A DNA stretch of 7,701 bases from Bacillota bacterium (GTDB lineage: Bacteria; Bacillota; Dethiobacteria; DTU022; JAAZDU01). Positions 5,649 through 7,701 of the stretch are shown here, piece after piece. Location of the stretch: the NCBI GenBank assembly GCA_012512665.1, contig JAAZDU010000182.1, forward strand, positions 1-7,701. The letters are read 5' to 3'. A model generated the notes under the pieces. The model searched no databases, was not told where the DNA came from, and worked only from the letters and a program-made list of their open reading frames with translations. The translations under genes and the position numbers were made by a program. How positions within the stretch are numbered: the stretch's first letter is position 1; each line of letters begins with the position of its first letter.

Positions 5649-6859
5649 AATATTCCACCACAACCTTTCTCCATCAGGCGTTGCACTTTTAACGGTAGGC
5701 CAAAGAGATTAATAAAGCCTTCTGCATCTTTTTGGTTATAAAGAGAATCCGCTTCAAAAGTTGCCAGTTCTGGGTTATAGAGGGAGTAGGGAGAAGATCT
5801 TCCCGCTATCACAACGTTTCCTCTGTAAAGTTTTAACCTTACTTGTCCGCTTAACCTCTCCTGGGTGGAAGCAACAAAGGCGTCCAAGGCTTTTTTTAGT
5901 GGCGTAAACCAGAGCCCATAATAAACCAGCTCTGCATATTTTAAGGCTATCTGCTCCTTGTAATGAAAGGTTTCCCTATCTAAAACCAGGTGTTCCAGCT
6001 CGCGGTGGGCCAAGCTAAGAAGGGTGCCACCCGGTGTTTCGTATACGCCTCTAGATTTAATACCCACCAGCCGGTTTTCTACCAGATCGACCCGCCCTAT
6101 GCCATGCTCACCTGCCAGTTTATTTAAATAGATCAAAAGGCTGACAGCATCAAGTTTTTCATCGTTTACCGCCACAGGTATTCCCTTTTCAAATTCAATC
6201 TCCACCTCCGCTCCTTCTTCCGGCGCTTCTTGGGGGGATTTTGTCAACAAGAACATGTCTTCCTCCGGCTGGTAGTTGGGGTCCTCCAGCATGCCCCCTT
6301 CATAGCTGATATGCCACAGATTGCGGTCCATGCTGTAAGGCTTTTCCTTGGTTACAGGAACAGGGATACCATACTTTTTTGCGTAAGCAATGGCATCGCT
6401 GCGCGAACTGATAGACCAGATCCTCCAGGGGGCAATAATTTTTAAGTCGGGATTTAAAGCTTTCACCGCCAATTCAAACCTGACCTGGTCATTTCCTTTA
6501 CCTGTTGCCCCATGGGCTACAGCCTCAGCACCTTCCTCTTCTGCCACCTCTACCAGAGTCTTACCTATTAAGGGACGTGCCATAGCTGTTCCAAGCAGAT
6601 ATTTCCCCTCATAAATGGCTCCTGCTTGTAGCGTGGGGAAGACATAATCTTTCACAAATTCCTGCTTACGGTCAAGAACATATACTTTTTCTGCGCCTGT
6701 TGCTAGGGCTTTTTCTTCAAGTCCCTCCAGTTCTTCCTCTCCTTGACCAACATCAACGGACATGGCTATAACACTGTAACCCAACTCTTCTTTTAGCCAC
6801 TTTAAAATAACAGAAGTATCAAGTCCCCCGGAATAGGCCAAGGCTACCTTTTTAGACAA
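5645..6859 (-). CDS. argG: Argininosuccinate synthase
   Basis: It joins citrulline and aspartate using ATP, giving argininosuccinate, AMP and pyrophosphate. From the chosen start it encodes 404 residues, normal for the family. The ATP-binding PP-loop SGGLDTS is at 10-16, GTAMARP at 90-96, and [14 protein letters not shown] at 116-129. The start is the TTG at 6857-6859, giving [12 protein letters not shown] as in most family members, with GAGAGGTG six bases upstream. A GTG at 6866-6868 would add three residues but lies inside that Shine-Dalgarno sequence, so I reject it. The gene follows argF by about 33 nt and overlaps argH by four bases, so the three are surely one transcript. Confidence 0.96.
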   Translation of the reverse strand: MSKKVALAYSGGLDTSVILKWLKEELGYSVIAMSVDVGQGEEELEGLEEKALATGAEKVYVLDRKQEFVKDYVFPTLQAGAIYEGKYLLGTAMARPLIGKTLVEVAEEEGAEAVAHGATGKGNDQVRFELAVKALNPDLKIIAPWRIWSISSRSDAIAYAKKYGIPVPVTKEKPYSMDRNLWHISYEGGMLEDPNYQPEEDMFLLTKSPQEAPEEGAEVEIEFEKGIPVAVNDEKLDAVSLLIYLNKLAGEHGIGRVDLVENRLVGIKSRGVYETPGGTLLSLAHRELEHLVLDRETFHYKEQIALKYAELVYYGLWFTPLKKALDAFVASTQERLSGQVRLKLYRGNVVIAGRSSPYSLYNPELATFEADSLYNQKDAEGFINLFGLPLKVQRLMEKGCGGIL

Positions 6860-6865
6860 TGCAAA

Positions 6866-6873
6866 CACCTCTC
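6866..6873 (-). promoter_or_regulatory. Shine-Dalgarno site that sets the argG TTG start
   Basis: GAGAGGTG on the minus strand lies six bases upstream of the TTG at 6859. Its last three bases are the GTG that would otherwise be taken as the start. The spacing favours TTG. Confidence 0.7.
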
Positions 6874-6892
6874 TTGTTATATTTTTAGGTTA

Positions 6893-7701
6893 TTAAGCCA
6901 TTAACAGAGCCAACAAGGCTTTTTGGGCATGAAGTCTATTTTCCGCCTGCGCCCAAACATAACTTTGAGGGCCTTCCAATACTTCTTCAGTGATCTCTTC
7001 TCCACGGTGTGCCGGCAAGCAGTGGAGTACCATAGCATTGGCATCAGCGAGAGCTAACAGGCTATTGTTTACTTGATAGTTTTTAAAATGCTTTACCCGT
7101 GTTTCCGCTTCGCTTTCCTGACCCATACTTGTCCACACATCAGTATAAACTACCTGGGCTCCTCTTACTGCTAATTTGGGATCGTCTTCCAGTATGACAG
7201 TGCTTCCTCCCTCTGAGGCAAATTCTTTGGCCCTATTATAAATCTCCTGGTCAACACGGTAACCTTCTGGCGATGCCAGCGAAATATCAACCCCCAGCTT
7301 GCTGCAACCCAGCATGAACGAATGGGCAACGTTGTTACCATCTCCCACATAGGCCACCTTAAGGCCTTCTAAAGTGCCTTTTACCTCCCAGATGGTAAGG
7401 AAATCTGCCAGGGCCTGGCAGGGGTGCAGAAGATCGGTCAAGCCATTAATAACTGGAATGCTGGCAAAATGAGCCAGTTCTTGAACTTCCTGGTGCGAAA
7501 AGGTCCTGATCATGATACCATCTAGATAGCGGGAAAGAACCCTTGCCGTGTCCCGAATGGGCTCGCCCCGACCCATTTGCAAATCCTGTGCGTTTAAGAA
7601 AAGGGCGTATCCACCAAGCTGCCACATGCCAACCTCAAAGGAAACTCTCGTCCTGGTAGAACTTTTTTGAAAAATCATCCCCAAAGTTTTCCCTTTCAAA
7701 A
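6893..7701 (-). CDS. argF: Ornithine carbamoyltransferase (N-terminus outside window)
   Basis: It makes citrulline from ornithine and carbamoyl phosphate. The reading frame is open to the window edge. The 268-269 residues seen lack roughly the first 40, judged by the usual 300-310, and the first visible LKGKTLGMIF is an internal family segment; the TTG at 7697-7699 is not a start. Numbering from that Leu, SSTRTR (13-18) binds carbamoyl phosphate, HPCQ (92-95) is part of the active site, SMG (191-193) is the ornithine-binding loop and HCLP (226-229) holds the catalytic cysteine. SMG together with HCLPAHRGEEI fits a true ornithine enzyme; acetylornithine or aspartate versions look different here. 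The gene sits first of the three arginine genes visible. Any promoter or ARG box would lie beyond the window. Confidence 0.95.
   Translation of the reverse strand, partial: LKGKTLGMIFQKSSTRTRVSFEVGMWQLGGYALFLNAQDLQMGRGEPIRDTARVLSRYLDGIMIRTFSHQEVQELAHFASIPVINGLTDLLHPCQALADFLTIWEVKGTLEGLKVAYVGDGNNVAHSFMLGCSKLGVDISLASPEGYRVDQEIYNRAKEFASEGGSTVILEDDPKLAVRGAQVVYTDVWTSMGQESEAETRVKHFKNYQVNNSLLALADANAMVLHCLPAHRGEEITEEVLEGPQSYVWAQAENRLHAQKALLALLMA

Noticed and set aside
5287..5712. 141-codon plus-strand open frame opposite argH/argG
   Set aside because: Antisense to conserved argH sequence, low-complexity composition and no family resemblance.

Overview
The window looks like a piece of a low-to-mid GC Firmicute chromosome, most likely an anaerobic member of the Clostridia. 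The reasons are AGGAGG-type ribosome-binding sites with several TTG and GTG starts, tight co-directional operons, a ferredoxin-dependent 2-oxoacid oxidoreductase, and a sigma-H-like promoter. Genus cannot be told from this sequence alone. Every gene I can support lies on the minus strand, so transcription runs from high to low coordinates.

Right part (7701 to 4269): the end of an arginine operon, argF-argG-argH. argF (ornithine carbamoyltransferase) is cut by the window edge and lacks its N-terminus. argG follows after about 33 nt, with a TTG start supported by its Shine-Dalgarno site. argH overlaps argG by an ATGA junction. Together they convert ornithine and carbamoyl phosphate, through citrulline and argininosuccinate, to arginine and fumarate.

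Middle part (4150 to 1505): a four-gene 2-oxoacid:ferredoxin oxidoreductase operon in the order ferredoxin subunit, alpha, beta, gamma (korDABC or vor-type). The catalytic alpha gene carries an in-frame TAA at 3099-3101. Continuous, family-like coding sequence follows in the same frame, so the gene is broken by a single codon. The other three subunits look intact. A 118-nt gap between argH and this operon holds an imperfect inverted repeat next to the first ribosome-binding site.

Left part (1504 to 1): a 134-nt gap with promoter-like sequences, including a good sigma-H-type match, leads to a membrane-anchored TPR protein of unknown function. A very compact GC-rich hairpin follows, then a PRC-barrel protein that runs off the left edge.

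I see no tRNA, rRNA, CRISPR array, insertion sequence or phage gene, and no clear new system. The points most worth a second look are the nonsense codon in the alpha subunit, the promoter of the TPR gene, and the small palindromes in the three intergenic gaps.
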